A stretch of DNA of 6,819 nucleotides from Erysipelothrix sp. (lineage in GTDB: Bacteria > Bacillota_I > Bacilli_A > Erysipelotrichales > Erysipelotrichaceae). Each line of letters starts with the position of its first letter. The stretch's first letter is position 1. The notes under the pieces are model-generated. The model had not been told where the DNA came from. It did no database searches and worked only from the letters and a program-made list of their open reading frames with translations. Made by a program: the position numbers and the translations under genes. Of the stretch, positions 1 to 5,366 are shown in pieces. The stretch covers positions 1 through 6,819 of the forward strand of contig JASLJD010000090.1 of assembly GCA_030152625.1 (NCBI GenBank), written 5' to 3'.

Positions 1-196
1 TCGTGTGTTTGATGAAAAAGAAGCACTCTTGACAGGAGTGGTGGATGCGGTTGTTTTTAAAGGGGTACATTATGAAATCGTTATCAAGACAGCTCATCGT
101 TTTTTGAAGATGCATACAACGGACTTGTTTGAACTGGGCGAAAAAATTTCCATCACTGTAGCGCCTGATGATATCCATATTATGGAGGTGTCATGA
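1..196 (+). CDS. potA: Spermidine/putrescine ABC transporter ATP-binding protein PotA, C-terminal end (5' partial)
   Basis: Only the last 64 codons are in the window; the reading frame is open from base 2 and ends with TGA at 194-196. The nucleotide-binding domain with its Walker motifs lies upstream and cannot be seen. What remains reads as a TOBE_2-type beta-barrel tail: a VVDAVVFKGVHYEI stretch followed by a TDLFELGEKISITVAPDDIHIMEV ending typical of polyamine-importer ATPases, where the TOBE domain takes part in regulating the ATPase. The identification rests on this tail and on potB, potC and potD following at once. The stop overlaps the potB start (ATGA), so the two are probably translationally coupled. 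The GTG at position 5 is an internal Val codon, not a start. Confidence 0.9.
   Translation, partial: RVFDEKEALLTGVVDAVVFKGVHYEIVIKTAHRFLKMHTTDLFELGEKISITVAPDDIHIMEVS
184..190 (+). promoter_or_regulatory. Ribosome-binding site of potB
   Basis: GGAGGTG lies inside the end of potA. Two ATG codons follow in tandem. The GGAGG core is 4 nt from the first (193) and 7 nt from the second (196), so the second has the more usual spacing and may be the main start. The two choices differ by one Met. Confidence 0.7.
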
Positions 197-1002
197 TGAA
201 AGTTTATCGTAAAATGCTTTATCCTTATCTTTTTTGGGGTACATGCTTTATCGTCATGCCCATGCTTTTGATTGTTTTCTATGCTTTTAGCAGTGGTGGT
301 AATGAAGTATTGAGCTTTCAGTTTAGTTTTGAACATTTTAAACGTTTTTTTGAACCTGTTTTTCTTCGTGTTCTTTGGGACTCTTTAAAAATTGCGAGCA
401 TCACAACAATCATTTCAATTTTCATTGCCTATCCTTTGGCTTATGCTATTAATAAACAGAAAGAAAATGTTCAAGTTTTTTTAATCCTATTAATCACAAT
501 TCCTATGTGGATCAATATGTTGGTTCGAACCTATGCTTGGATCAGCATTTTATCGGATGTGGGTCTGATCAATCGTTTTTTAATGTTCTTAGGATTTGAG
601 CCGGTGCAATTTCTCTATCGTGACTTTGCCGTCATTGTTGGCATGGTCTATAATTTTTTGCCCTTTATGATTATTCAAATTTATACCTCTTTAAATAAGA
701 TGGATGCAAGTCTTATCGAGGCTAGTTATGATTTAGGGGCTAATCGTTTTGAGACTTTTTGGAAAATTGTTTTCCCATTGTCTTTGCCGGGTTTAATTTC
801 AGGGATTATCCTTGTCTTTTTACCCTCACTTTCGAGCTTTGTGATTCCGCAGTTTTTAGGTGGAGGGCAGTATGTATTGATTGGTAATTTAATTGAGAAT
901 CAATTTATTAATTTAGGGGACTATCATTTTGGAAGTGCAATTTCTTTAATTGTCGCGGCCCTCATGATGCTTCTTTTACAATTGAGTCATCTTTTAGAAT
1001 AA
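193..1002 (+). CDS. potB: Spermidine/putrescine ABC transporter permease PotB
   Basis: This is an inner-membrane subunit of the polyamine importer; with PotC it forms the channel that takes polyamine from PotD, powered by PotA. The 269-residue product has about six hydrophobic segments (roughly residues 12-32, 62-86, 95-112, 143-165, 195-218, 244-265). The cytoplasmic EAA loop that docks on the ATPase begins at E176 (EASYDLGANRFETFWKIVFP), with the conserved Gly seven residues after the Glu and a following I-x-x-P pattern. The segment PMWINMLVRTYAW (about residues 104-116) is typical of PotB/PotC-type permeases. The start overlaps the potA stop. The C-terminus (HLLE) lacks the few charged residues common in relatives, but the last membrane segment is complete. 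Assigning PotB rather than PotC rests on gene order and sequence character. Confidence 0.93.
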   Translation: MMKVYRKMLYPYLFWGTCFIVMPMLLIVFYAFSSGGNEVLSFQFSFEHFKRFFEPVFLRVLWDSLKIASITTIISIFIAYPLAYAINKQKENVQVFLILLITIPMWINMLVRTYAWISILSDVGLINRFLMFLGFEPVQFLYRDFAVIVGMVYNFLPFMIIQIYTSLNKMDASLIEASYDLGANRFETFWKIVFPLSLPGLISGIILVFLPSLSSFVIPQFLGGGQYVLIGNLIENQFINLGDYHFGSAISLIVAALMMLLLQLSHLLE

Positions 1003-1008
1003 AAATAT

Positions 1009-1014
1009 GGGGTG
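1009..1014 (+). promoter_or_regulatory. Ribosome-binding site of potC
   Basis: GGGGTG lies 7 nt before the ATG at 1022, in the 19-nt gap after potB. It supports that ATG as the start. Confidence 0.6.
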
Positions 1015-1021
1015 AACTGAG

Positions 1022-1822
1022 ATGAAAAAGAAAAATTATTTCTATTATACTTTAATCGCATTGATGTTGATCTTTTTCTATGCACCGATTGTGATGACAA
1101 TTCTTTTTTCTTTTAATAACAGTCGTTCCTTAACGCATTGGAGTGGATTTTCTTGGCAGTGGTATGAAAAACTTTGGACGAGTCGGGATGTTTTGGCTTC
1201 TTTAAGGGTTACTTTAGTGATTGCTTTTTTGTCGACCCTTGTTTCCACAGTTCTGGGAACGATGACAGCAATCGCTTTGACACAAGAACGAGTCAAATTG
1301 AAGTCTTATATTTTAGCTTTTAATAATCTTCCTATCATGAATCCTGAAATTGTCACGGCGATTTCATTCATGTTACTTTTTCTTTCTTTTCCACTTTTTA
1401 AAAAAGGTCTCATGACCGTTTTGATTGCGCACATTAGCTTTTCAACTCCTTATGTGGTTTTGACGATTTTACCGAAATTAAAAATGATCGATTCGGGTAC
1501 GATGGAAGCGGCAATGGATTTGGGAGCAAGTCCTTGGCAAGCGCTTTATAAAGTTTTGTTGCCGCAATTAACCCCGGCTATTATTTCTGCAGCCCTTATT
1601 GCCTTTACGATGTCCTTTGATGATTTTGTTATTACTTATTTTGTAACTGGAAATGGGATCAGCAATCTTTCAATTTTAGTTTATACGATGGCTAAGCGGA
1701 TTAATCCGAGTATCAATGCTTTATCGACATTGATGATTTTAGGGATTACAATTGTTTTGTTGTTTGTTAATTGGGTGCCTGTTCTGAGAAAGAAGAAAAG
1801 AAAGGTAGGTTATGGTCTGTGA
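1022..1822 (+). CDS. potC: Spermidine/putrescine ABC transporter permease PotC
   Basis: This is the second membrane subunit of the polyamine importer, 266 residues with about six hydrophobic segments (roughly residues 8-30, 61-83, 106-124, 130-150, 183-205, 232-253). The EAA coupling loop starts at E162 (EAAMDLGASPWQALYKVLLP) and closely fits the consensus EAA-x3-G-x9-I/V-x-x-P. NNLPIMNPEIVTAIS (residues 101-115) and AFTMSFDDFVITYFVTG (about residues 184-200) are characteristic of PotC. The end is strongly basic (RKKKRK, about residues 256-261), consistent with a cytoplasmic tail. It follows potB by 19 nt, and its stop TGA at 1820-1822 overlaps the GTG start of potD. Confidence 0.94.
   Translation: MKKKNYFYYTLIALMLIFFYAPIVMTILFSFNNSRSLTHWSGFSWQWYEKLWTSRDVLASLRVTLVIAFLSTLVSTVLGTMTAIALTQERVKLKSYILAFNNLPIMNPEIVTAISFMLLFLSFPLFKKGLMTVLIAHISFSTPYVVLTILPKLKMIDSGTMEAAMDLGASPWQALYKVLLPQLTPAIISAALIAFTMSFDDFVITYFVTGNGISNLSILVYTMAKRINPSINALSTLMILGITIVLLFVNWVPVLRKKKRKVGYGL
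1803..1809 (+). promoter_or_regulatory. Ribosome-binding site that decides the potD start
   Basis: AGGTAGG lies within the end of potC, 9 nt before GTG 1819. It supports this GTG over the upstream TTG at 1771, which would put charged residues ahead of the signal peptide. Confidence 0.6.
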
Positions 1823-2862
1823 AGAAAATAATAGGGGTTTTGCTTGCTGTCCTTTTATTGACAGCTTGTGGAGAAAAAGAAGAAAGGGAAGTTTTACGTG
1901 TCTTTAATTGGGGCGAATTTATCGATGAGTCCCAAATCACTGCTTTTGAAAAAGAATATCATGCGAAGGTAATTTATGAACGCTACGGCTCCAATGAGCA
2001 AATGTATCAAAAACTTTTTGATGGTAGTGACTATGATATCATTGTGCCCTCAGATTATATGATTCAAAGACTTGTTGAAGAGGATCGTTTACAAAAAATT
2101 GATTTTTCAAAGCTTTCAAACTATGATGGAGTCTTTGATTTTCTGAAAAACAATGGAATGGATTATATGGAAGAATACAGTGTTCCCTATTTTTGGGGTA
2201 ATGTAGGGATTCTTTATCATAAAGATCGTGTTGAACTTGAAGAATTGGAAGAGAAGTCATGGAATATTTTTAAAGACCCGAAGTATCGAGGAAGGTTTTA
2301 CTTTTATGATTCCGAGCGCGATGCATTCATGGTTGCTTTGAAAGCCTTGGGTTTTTCAGCCAATACCAATGATTCACAAGAAATCAAAGAAGCCTATTAT
2401 TGGTTGGAAGAAATGATGGAAGAAATGGATCCAGTTTTTGCGACCGATGAAATTGTGGATAATTTAGGCAGTGAAATGAAAGATTTTGCTGTTGTTTATT
2501 CAGGGGATGCCAGTTTAGCCTTGTTGGATTATGATCATCTTGCTTATTTTGTACCGGAAGATAGCAACAAATGGATTGATGCGATGGTTATTCCCAAAGA
2601 TGCGCCCAATCCTGATCTTGCGCACAAATGGATTGATTTCATTTTGAGAGAAGATGTTGCGAAAGCTAATTCGGAAGAAATTGCTTATGCAAGTCCCGTT
2701 GAATCGGTTGCGAAAGCTTTAACGTCTCAAGGTGGGATGTTTGAAGGAAATGATGCTTATTGGGTCCGTTTTGATGAAAACAAGGATGAATTTTTTAAAC
2801 ATGATGAAAAATTAAAAAAGATTATGAGTGAATATTGGGCTAAAATAAAGGCTTTTCGATGA
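1819..2862 (+). CDS. potD: Spermidine/putrescine-binding lipoprotein PotD
   Basis: This is the extracytoplasmic polyamine-binding protein that delivers substrate to PotBC. I place the start at GTG 1819 (347 residues): it overlaps the potC stop as GTGA, follows the RBS-like AGGTAGG at 1803-1809, and puts the signal peptide at the N-terminus. An upstream in-frame TTG at 1771 would add 16 charged residues before the signal and is rejected. Residues 1-17 form a lipoprotein signal (KK, hydrophobic core, lipobox LTAC) with Cys17 as the lipidated residue. By recalled comparison with E. coli PotD, ligand-site candidates are W31 (FNWGEF), S78 and Y80 (PSDY), D164 and D168 (DSERD), W252 and D254 (KWID), and Y290 (IAYASP). 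Which polyamine it prefers cannot be read from the sequence. A terminator follows directly. Confidence 0.93.
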   Translation: MKKIIGVLLAVLLLTACGEKEEREVLRVFNWGEFIDESQITAFEKEYHAKVIYERYGSNEQMYQKLFDGSDYDIIVPSDYMIQRLVEEDRLQKIDFSKLSNYDGVFDFLKNNGMDYMEEYSVPYFWGNVGILYHKDRVELEELEEKSWNIFKDPKYRGRFYFYDSERDAFMVALKALGFSANTNDSQEIKEAYYWLEEMMEEMDPVFATDEIVDNLGSEMKDFAVVYSGDASLALLDYDHLAYFVPEDSNKWIDAMVIPKDAPNPDLAHKWIDFILREDVAKANSEEIAYASPVESVAKALTSQGGMFEGNDAYWVRFDENKDEFFKHDEKLKKIMSEYWAKIKAFR

Positions 2863-2870
2863 TAAATAAT

Positions 2871-2898
2871 AAAAAAGCGAAAAAAATTCGCTTTTTTT
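2871..2898 (+). terminator. Rho-independent terminator of the pot operon
   Basis: The left arm AAAAAAGCGAA (2871-2881) pairs perfectly with TTCGCTTTTTT (2887-2897) around a 5-nt A loop, and the right arm doubles as the T-run. It starts 8 nt after the potD stop and lies just before the tRNA promoter, so it insulates the tRNA cluster from the transport operon. The A-rich left side means it could also work on the - strand. Confidence 0.88.
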
Positions 2899-2899
2899 C

Positions 2900-2927
2900 T
2901 TGCATTTTTTATATGATGTTGTATAAT
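2900..2927 (+). promoter_or_regulatory. Promoter of the tRNA cluster (before tRNA-Cys)
   Basis: A -35 TTGCAT (2900-2905) and a perfect -10 TATAAT (2922-2927) are 16 bp apart. Transcription would start near 2934, giving a 5' leader of about 15 nt that RNase P would remove from tRNA-Cys. The -35 directly abuts the T-run of the pot terminator. Confidence 0.8.
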
Positions 2928-2948
2928 GTAAAAGCACAGCGGGGAAAC

Positions 2949-3022
2949 GGTTCCTTAGCCAAGTGGTAAGGCAATAGACTGCAACTCTGTGATCGTCGGT
3001 TCAAATCCGACAGGAACCTCCA
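2949..3022 (+). tRNA. tRNA-Cys (anticodon GCA)
   Basis: The acceptor GGTTCCT pairs fully with AGGAACC; the D-arm is GCC/GGC, and the T-arm is GTCGG-TTCAAAT-CCGAC. The anticodon loop CTGCAAC has GCA at 2981-2983. The discriminator is U73 (3019), an identity element of Cys tRNA, which confirms the call. CCA is encoded (3020-3022). It is the first gene of the cluster and reads both Cys codons. Confidence 0.96.
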
Positions 3023-3030
3023 TTTGATAT

Positions 3031-3119
3031 GGGGATGTGGCGGAATCTGGTAGACGCAACGGACTTAAAATCCGTTGAAGGAATACTTCGTATGGGTTCA
3101 AGTCCCTTCATCCCCACCA
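3031..3119 (+). tRNA. tRNA-Leu (anticodon TAA)
   Basis: This is a class II tRNA of 89 nt. The acceptor GGGGATG pairs with CATCCCC, the anticodon loop CTTAAAA has TAA at 3066-3068, and there is a long variable arm with a GAAG/CTTC stem. The discriminator is A73 as expected for Leu, and CCA is encoded. It reads UUA, and UUG by wobble; UUA is frequent in these A+T-rich genes. An 8-nt spacer separates it from tRNA-Cys. Confidence 0.96.
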
Positions 3120-3146
3120 TTCACAAAATGTTGAGGTTTTAAATAC

Positions 3147-3223
3147 GCGCCCGTAGCTCAATTGGATAGAGCGTTTGACTACGGATCAAAAGGCTAGGGG
3201 TTCGACTCCTCTCGGGCGCGCCA
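3147..3223 (+). tRNA. tRNA-Arg (anticodon ACG)
   Basis: The acceptor GCGCCCG pairs fully with CGGGCGC. The anticodon stem is TTTGA/TCAAA with loop CTACGGA, placing ACG at 3181-3183. A34 is expected to be deaminated to inosine by TadA so that CGU, CGC and CGA are read. G73 is at 3220 and CCA is encoded. The 27-nt spacer before it (3120-3146) shows no promoter I would defend. Confidence 0.96.
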
Positions 3224-3229
3224 TGTTAT

Positions 3230-3306
3230 CGGGATGTAGCACAGTTTGGTAGTGCACCTGGTTTGGGACCAGGGGGCCGCAGGTTCGAATCCTGTCATCC
3301 CGACCA
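3230..3306 (+). tRNA. tRNA-Pro (anticodon TGG)
   Basis: The acceptor CGGGATG pairs with CATCCCG, and the C1:G72 pair is typical of Pro tRNA. The anticodon stem CCTGG/CCAGG encloses TTTGGGA, with TGG at 3264-3266. CCA is encoded. With a modified U34 it could read all four Pro codons. Only 6 nt separate it from tRNA-Arg, in an Arg-Pro order also known from Bacillus clusters. Confidence 0.96.
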
Positions 3307-3323
3307 TTTATTATGTGTTAAAT

Positions 3324-3342
3324 AAAATAAACAACTTATTTT
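3324..3342 (+). other. A/T-only hairpin in the Pro-Met spacer
   Basis: AAAATAA (3324-3330) and TTATTTT (3336-3342) can pair over a 5-nt ACAAC loop. With no G:C pairs it is weak and is unlikely to terminate transcription. It may only reflect base composition. Confidence 0.25.
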
Positions 3343-3343
3343 T

Positions 3344-3420
3344 GGCGGGATAGCTCAGCTGGCCAGAGCGTCCGGTTCATACCCGGGAGGTCGTGAGTTC
3401 GAACCTCACTCCCGCTACCA
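3344..3420 (+). tRNA. tRNA-Met, elongator (anticodon CAT)
   Basis: The acceptor is GGCGGGA/TCCCGCT, with a G1-U72 wobble at the top. The anticodon stem is TCCGG/CCGGG with loop TTCATAC, and CAT is at 3378-3380. The end is A73 plus encoded CCA. The terminal wobble pair, the TTCATAC loop and the place before an Ile2-like gene match, from memory, the elongator Met tRNA of Bacillus. It lacks the C1:A72 mismatch of an initiator. The alternative, tRNA-Ile2, fits the next gene better. Confidence 0.85.
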
Positions 3421-3453
3421 TTTTTATTTTGGTGACTTAGAAGGTATTTATGC

Positions 3454-3530
3454 GGACCCTTAGCTCAGTTGGTTAGAGCTACCGGCTCATAACCGGTTGG
3501 TCGTAGGTTCGAATCCTACAGGGTCCACCA
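3454..3530 (+). tRNA. tRNA-Ile2 (anticodon CAT, lysidine type)
   Basis: The acceptor GGACCCT pairs fully with AGGGTCC, and the anticodon stem ACCGG/CCGGT encloses CTCATAA with CAT at 3488-3490. Automatic annotation would call it Met. The CCCTTAGCTCAG start, the TTGGTCG variable region and the position between elongator Met and Ser resemble known Ile2 tRNAs instead, in which TilS converts C34 to lysidine so that AUA is read. AUA codons do occur here, for instance in potD and the DUF1576 gene, so such a tRNA is needed somewhere in the genome. CCA is encoded. Confidence 0.8.
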
Positions 3531-3544
3531 TAGGAAAAACTATT

Positions 3545-3635
3545 GGAGGAGTACCCAAGCGGCTGAAGGGACTGGTCTTGAAAACCAGCAGGAGCTTCGC
3601 GGCTCGCGGGAGTTCGAATCTCCCCTCCTCCGCCA
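3545..3635 (+). tRNA. tRNA-Ser (anticodon TGA)
   Basis: This is a class II tRNA of 91 nt with a long variable arm. The acceptor GGAGGAG pairs with CTCCTCC. The anticodon stem is CTGGT/ACCAG with loop CTTGAAA, placing TGA at 3579-3581. G73 (3632) is the expected Ser discriminator, and CCA is encoded. It is the last gene before the internal promoter. Confidence 0.96.
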
Positions 3636-3644
3636 TTAAAAATA

Positions 3645-3661
3645 GTTCTTGCAAAAAGAAC
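3645..3661 (+). repeat. Inverted repeat overlapping the internal tRNA promoter
   Basis: GTTCTT (3645-3650) and AAGAAC (3656-3661) form a perfect 6-bp inverted repeat around GCAAA, and the -35 hexamer lies across the left arm and the loop. No T-run follows, so it does not look like a terminator. It could be a processing hairpin in the trailer of tRNA-Ser, a protein-binding site, or chance. Confidence 0.4.
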
Positions 3662-3676
3662 AAGATGTGTTATAAT
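3649..3676 (+). promoter_or_regulatory. Internal promoter before initiator tRNA-Met
   Basis: A -35 TTGCAA (3649-3654) and a perfect -10 TATAAT (3671-3676) are 16 bp apart, and TGT before the -10 makes it an extended -10 (TGnTATAAT). The 62-nt gap between tRNA-Ser and initiator tRNA is the longest in the cluster. Transcription would start near 3683 and cover initiator Met and Phe. It looks at least as strong as the promoter at 2900-2927. Confidence 0.78.
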
Positions 3677-3697
3677 AACTAAGCAAATGAAAGATAT

Positions 3698-3774
3698 CGC
3701 GGGGTGGAGCAGTCTGGTGGCTCGTCGGGCTCATAACCCGGAGGTCGGAGGTTCAAATCCTTCCCCCGCAACCA
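3698..3774 (+). tRNA. tRNA-fMet, initiator (anticodon CAT)
   Basis: Both initiator hallmarks are visible. The first acceptor position is an unpaired C1:A72 (C3698 against A3770), which allows formylation. The anticodon stem has three G:C pairs next to the loop (GGG 3727-3729 with CCC 3737-3739), which directs it to the ribosomal P site. The loop is CTCATAA, with CAT at 3732-3734. CCA is encoded. It follows its own promoter and lies 1 nt before tRNA-Phe, so the two must come from one transcript. Confidence 0.97.
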
Positions 3775-3775
3775 T

Positions 3776-3851
3776 GGCCTCTTAGCTCAGTAGGTAGAGC
3801 AACGGATTGAAGATCCGTGTGTCCTCAGTTCGATTCTGAGAGAGGCCACCA
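3776..3851 (+). tRNA. tRNA-Phe (anticodon GAA)
   Basis: The acceptor GGCCTCT pairs fully with AGAGGCC. The anticodon stem ACGGA/TCCGT encloses TTGAAGA, with GAA at 3809-3811. A73 and CCA are encoded. A single T (3775) separates it from the CCA of initiator tRNA, so 5' maturation by RNase P must cut in a 1-nt spacer. It is the last gene of the cluster. Confidence 0.96.
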
Positions 3852-3866
3852 TGAATACATTCATTC

Positions 3867-3892
3867 AACCCACTTCTAGAAGTGGGTTTTTT
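3867..3892 (+). terminator. Rho-independent terminator of the tRNA cluster
   Basis: The arms 3867-3875 (AACCCACTT) and 3880-3888 (AAGTGGGTT) form a perfect 9-bp stem; the 4-nt CTAG loop makes the whole a palindrome. A T-run (3887-3892) follows. It starts 15 nt after tRNA-Phe and is the strongest terminator in the window. Confidence 0.95.
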
Positions 3893-3918
3893 ATTATTTT
3901 AAACTGTAAAGAATAATA

Positions 3919-3946
3919 TTGATAAAATAATCTAAAAGGTTATAAT
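3919..3946 (+). promoter_or_regulatory. Promoter of the Mga-like regulator gene
   Basis: A -35 TTGATA (3919-3924) and a perfect -10 TATAAT (3941-3946) are 16 bp apart. The start site would be near 3953, leaving a short leader of about 24 nt with no room for a riboswitch. The RBS AAGGTGG (3961-3967) follows. Confidence 0.72.
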
Positions 3947-3976
3947 TAAATTGGGGATGTAAGGTGGTAGAATAGA

Positions 3977-5230
3977 ATGAAAAATATTTTGAGTTTGGAG
4001 TCTCAACGTATTTTGAATATTGCATCAAATTTAATTTTGTCACGAGAATTGATGACACATCAATCTTTACAGCGAAAAAACAAGTCGAATTATGAAACGC
4101 TTTGTCAAGATTTGCAGTTGATTGAAAAGGAGTATTCAGATCTTTTTGATTTGACTTTTGAAAACGGAAAATTTTTTTCAAAAACAAAAAGTTTATCGAC
4201 TTTGGAAGAGATTAAAAAAAGGGAATTGAAGAAAAATCTTCCAATACAAGTTCTCTTAGCAATTTATTTTGATCCTGCTAAGGAACTTTCTGAATATGTA
4301 CAAGTGTTCGGAGAAAGTGAAGATACGCTTCAAAATGCCCTTTTACAGCTAAATGATTATTTAGCTCAATATCGATTAGAAATTGTTGATCATCAGGGTT
4401 TAAGCTTGATTTCAATTGATGGGCGTTCGATCCAAAGAATTTTATTTATGACGGATTGGCTTTATTTGCTGGGTGATTATGAATTGTATTTTCCAGAGCT
4501 TGATTTCACTTATTTAGAGGACGACTTTTTTAAAGAGATGTCTTTACCTTGGAAACTTTGTGAATACATTGCTTTAGCTTATCAAATAAAGGCTTTTGAT
4601 CGGATGCGATATGATGATTCATTGTCAGAAGAGGATCTGCTTCGATCGTTTGTATCACGCTATGAAAATAAGATGCAACAACAATTAGATGAATTATCGC
4701 ATGAAACTTGGAAGGACTCATTCCAAACGCCAATAGATCTCATAAGTCTAGGGAAACTTTTGCTTTTAATGGCATATTGGGAGCAAGTTTTAGGGCAAAG
4801 GGTGGATAATCTTTATAATCGATACGATTATTTTTATCAACATTTTAAAAAAGAGTCTCCGGACTTAGTAAGAGAATATGAAAGATTCCTGGCTTCGTTG
4901 GAAGAAACTTTGCATTTGACTTTATCGGAGCAGGCTTCTGAACTGTTTTTTATTTTAGAAACACAAATAGGTTTTCAAAAAGAGAGGCGAAAATATCAAA
5001 TTGCTGTTTTTTCTGATCTCGGTTTTGAGCATGCAAAATCTTTAGCCTTCGTTATTTCGCAACATTTTCCAAGGCATGCGGTGGAAGTCTATCAGGAAGA
5101 TCATAAGTTTTATGACTTCTTGATTTCCACGACGACAGAAAAACATGTTTCAAATTGTCGAAAACAGCTTACGGTTTCGGATTATTTGAATGCCTCTGAT
5201 TTGAAGAAAATATACGAGCATTTGGATTGA
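3977..5230 (+). CDS. Mga/AtxA-type (PRD-like) transcriptional regulator, putative
   Basis: This is a cytosolic protein of 417 residues, probably DNA-binding. By pattern, residues 5-70 form a divergent winged helix. Residues 86-157 form a second one, with a recognition-helix-like segment at 115-130 (EDTLQNALLQLNDYLA) and a wing ending LISIDGRSIQRILF, as in the HTH_Mga domain. Residues 158-335 are helical and acidic, like the PRD-like middle of Mga and AtxA. Residues 339-390 look like an EIIB fold (KYQIAVFSDLGFEHAKSLAF) but lack the phosphorylatable Cys of true PTS EIIB domains. The length is below the roughly 475-530 usual for Mga/AtxA. ATG 3977 has an RBS 9 nt upstream. The gene has its own promoter and terminator and no PTS genes beside it, so its targets are unknown. 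A BglG/LicR-like regulator is the main alternative. Confidence 0.6.
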   Translation: MKNILSLESQRILNIASNLILSRELMTHQSLQRKNKSNYETLCQDLQLIEKEYSDLFDLTFENGKFFSKTKSLSTLEEIKKRELKKNLPIQVLLAIYFDPAKELSEYVQVFGESEDTLQNALLQLNDYLAQYRLEIVDHQGLSLISIDGRSIQRILFMTDWLYLLGDYELYFPELDFTYLEDDFFKEMSLPWKLCEYIALAYQIKAFDRMRYDDSLSEEDLLRSFVSRYENKMQQQLDELSHETWKDSFQTPIDLISLGKLLLLMAYWEQVLGQRVDNLYNRYDYFYQHFKKESPDLVREYERFLASLEETLHLTLSEQASELFFILETQIGFQKERRKYQIAVFSDLGFEHAKSLAFVISQHFPRHAVEVYQEDHKFYDFLISTTTEKHVSNCRKQLTVSDYLNASDLKKIYEHLD

Positions 5231-5251
5231 AAACTCACTGAATAAAAAAAT

Positions 5252-5280
5252 AAAGGGTTCTCATAAGAATCCTTTTTATT
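5252..5280 (+). terminator. Terminator after the Mga-like gene
   Basis: AAAGGGTTCT (5252-5261) pairs with AGAATCCTTT (5266-5275) around a CATA loop; one of the ten pairs is a G-T wobble. A T-rich tract follows (5273-5283). It lies 21 nt after the stop codon. Confidence 0.85.
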
Positions 5281-5325
5281 TTGTTTAAAATATTGTGGTG
5301 ATTTCTGTTTTATTTGGCCAATCTG

Positions 5326-5334
5326 TGATATGAT
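5326..5334 (+). promoter_or_regulatory. Extended -10 promoter of the DUF1576 gene
   Basis: TGATATGAT is an extended -10 (TGn plus TATGAT at 5329-5334). I find no good -35 about 17 bp upstream (TGTTTT at 5306-5311), so the promoter may depend on the extended -10 or on an activator. The RBS AGAGG (5355-5359) is 7 nt before the ATG. Confidence 0.55.
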
Positions 5335-5366
5335 TTTTAAAATAGAAGACAATAAGAGGCGATATT

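Noticed and set aside
94..336. Minus-strand open frame of 80 codons opposite potA/potB
   Set aside because: It lies opposite well-identified genes, resembles no family I know, and has no promoter or RBS that I can see.
960..1021. Possible frameshift or truncation at the 3' end of potB
   Set aside because: The last membrane segment is complete and ends at about the same place as in known PotB proteins; only a short charged tail is missing, and no other frame restores a recognisable one.
3120..3146. Extra promoter in the spacer before tRNA-Arg
   Set aside because: TTGAGG and TTAAAT-like hexamers occur, but they are far too close together for a sigma-A promoter.
3497..3682. Open frame of 61 codons across the end of tRNA-Ile2 and tRNA-Ser
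   Set aside because: It runs through the T-arm of one tRNA and the whole of another; its product (for example VGSNPTGST) is the usual false translation of tRNA sequence, and it has no RBS.
3894..4187. Minus-strand open frame of 97 codons opposite the Mga-like promoter and 5' end
   Set aside because: It overlaps the promoter, RBS and first 70 codons of the better-supported + strand gene; the product is A/T-driven low-information sequence.
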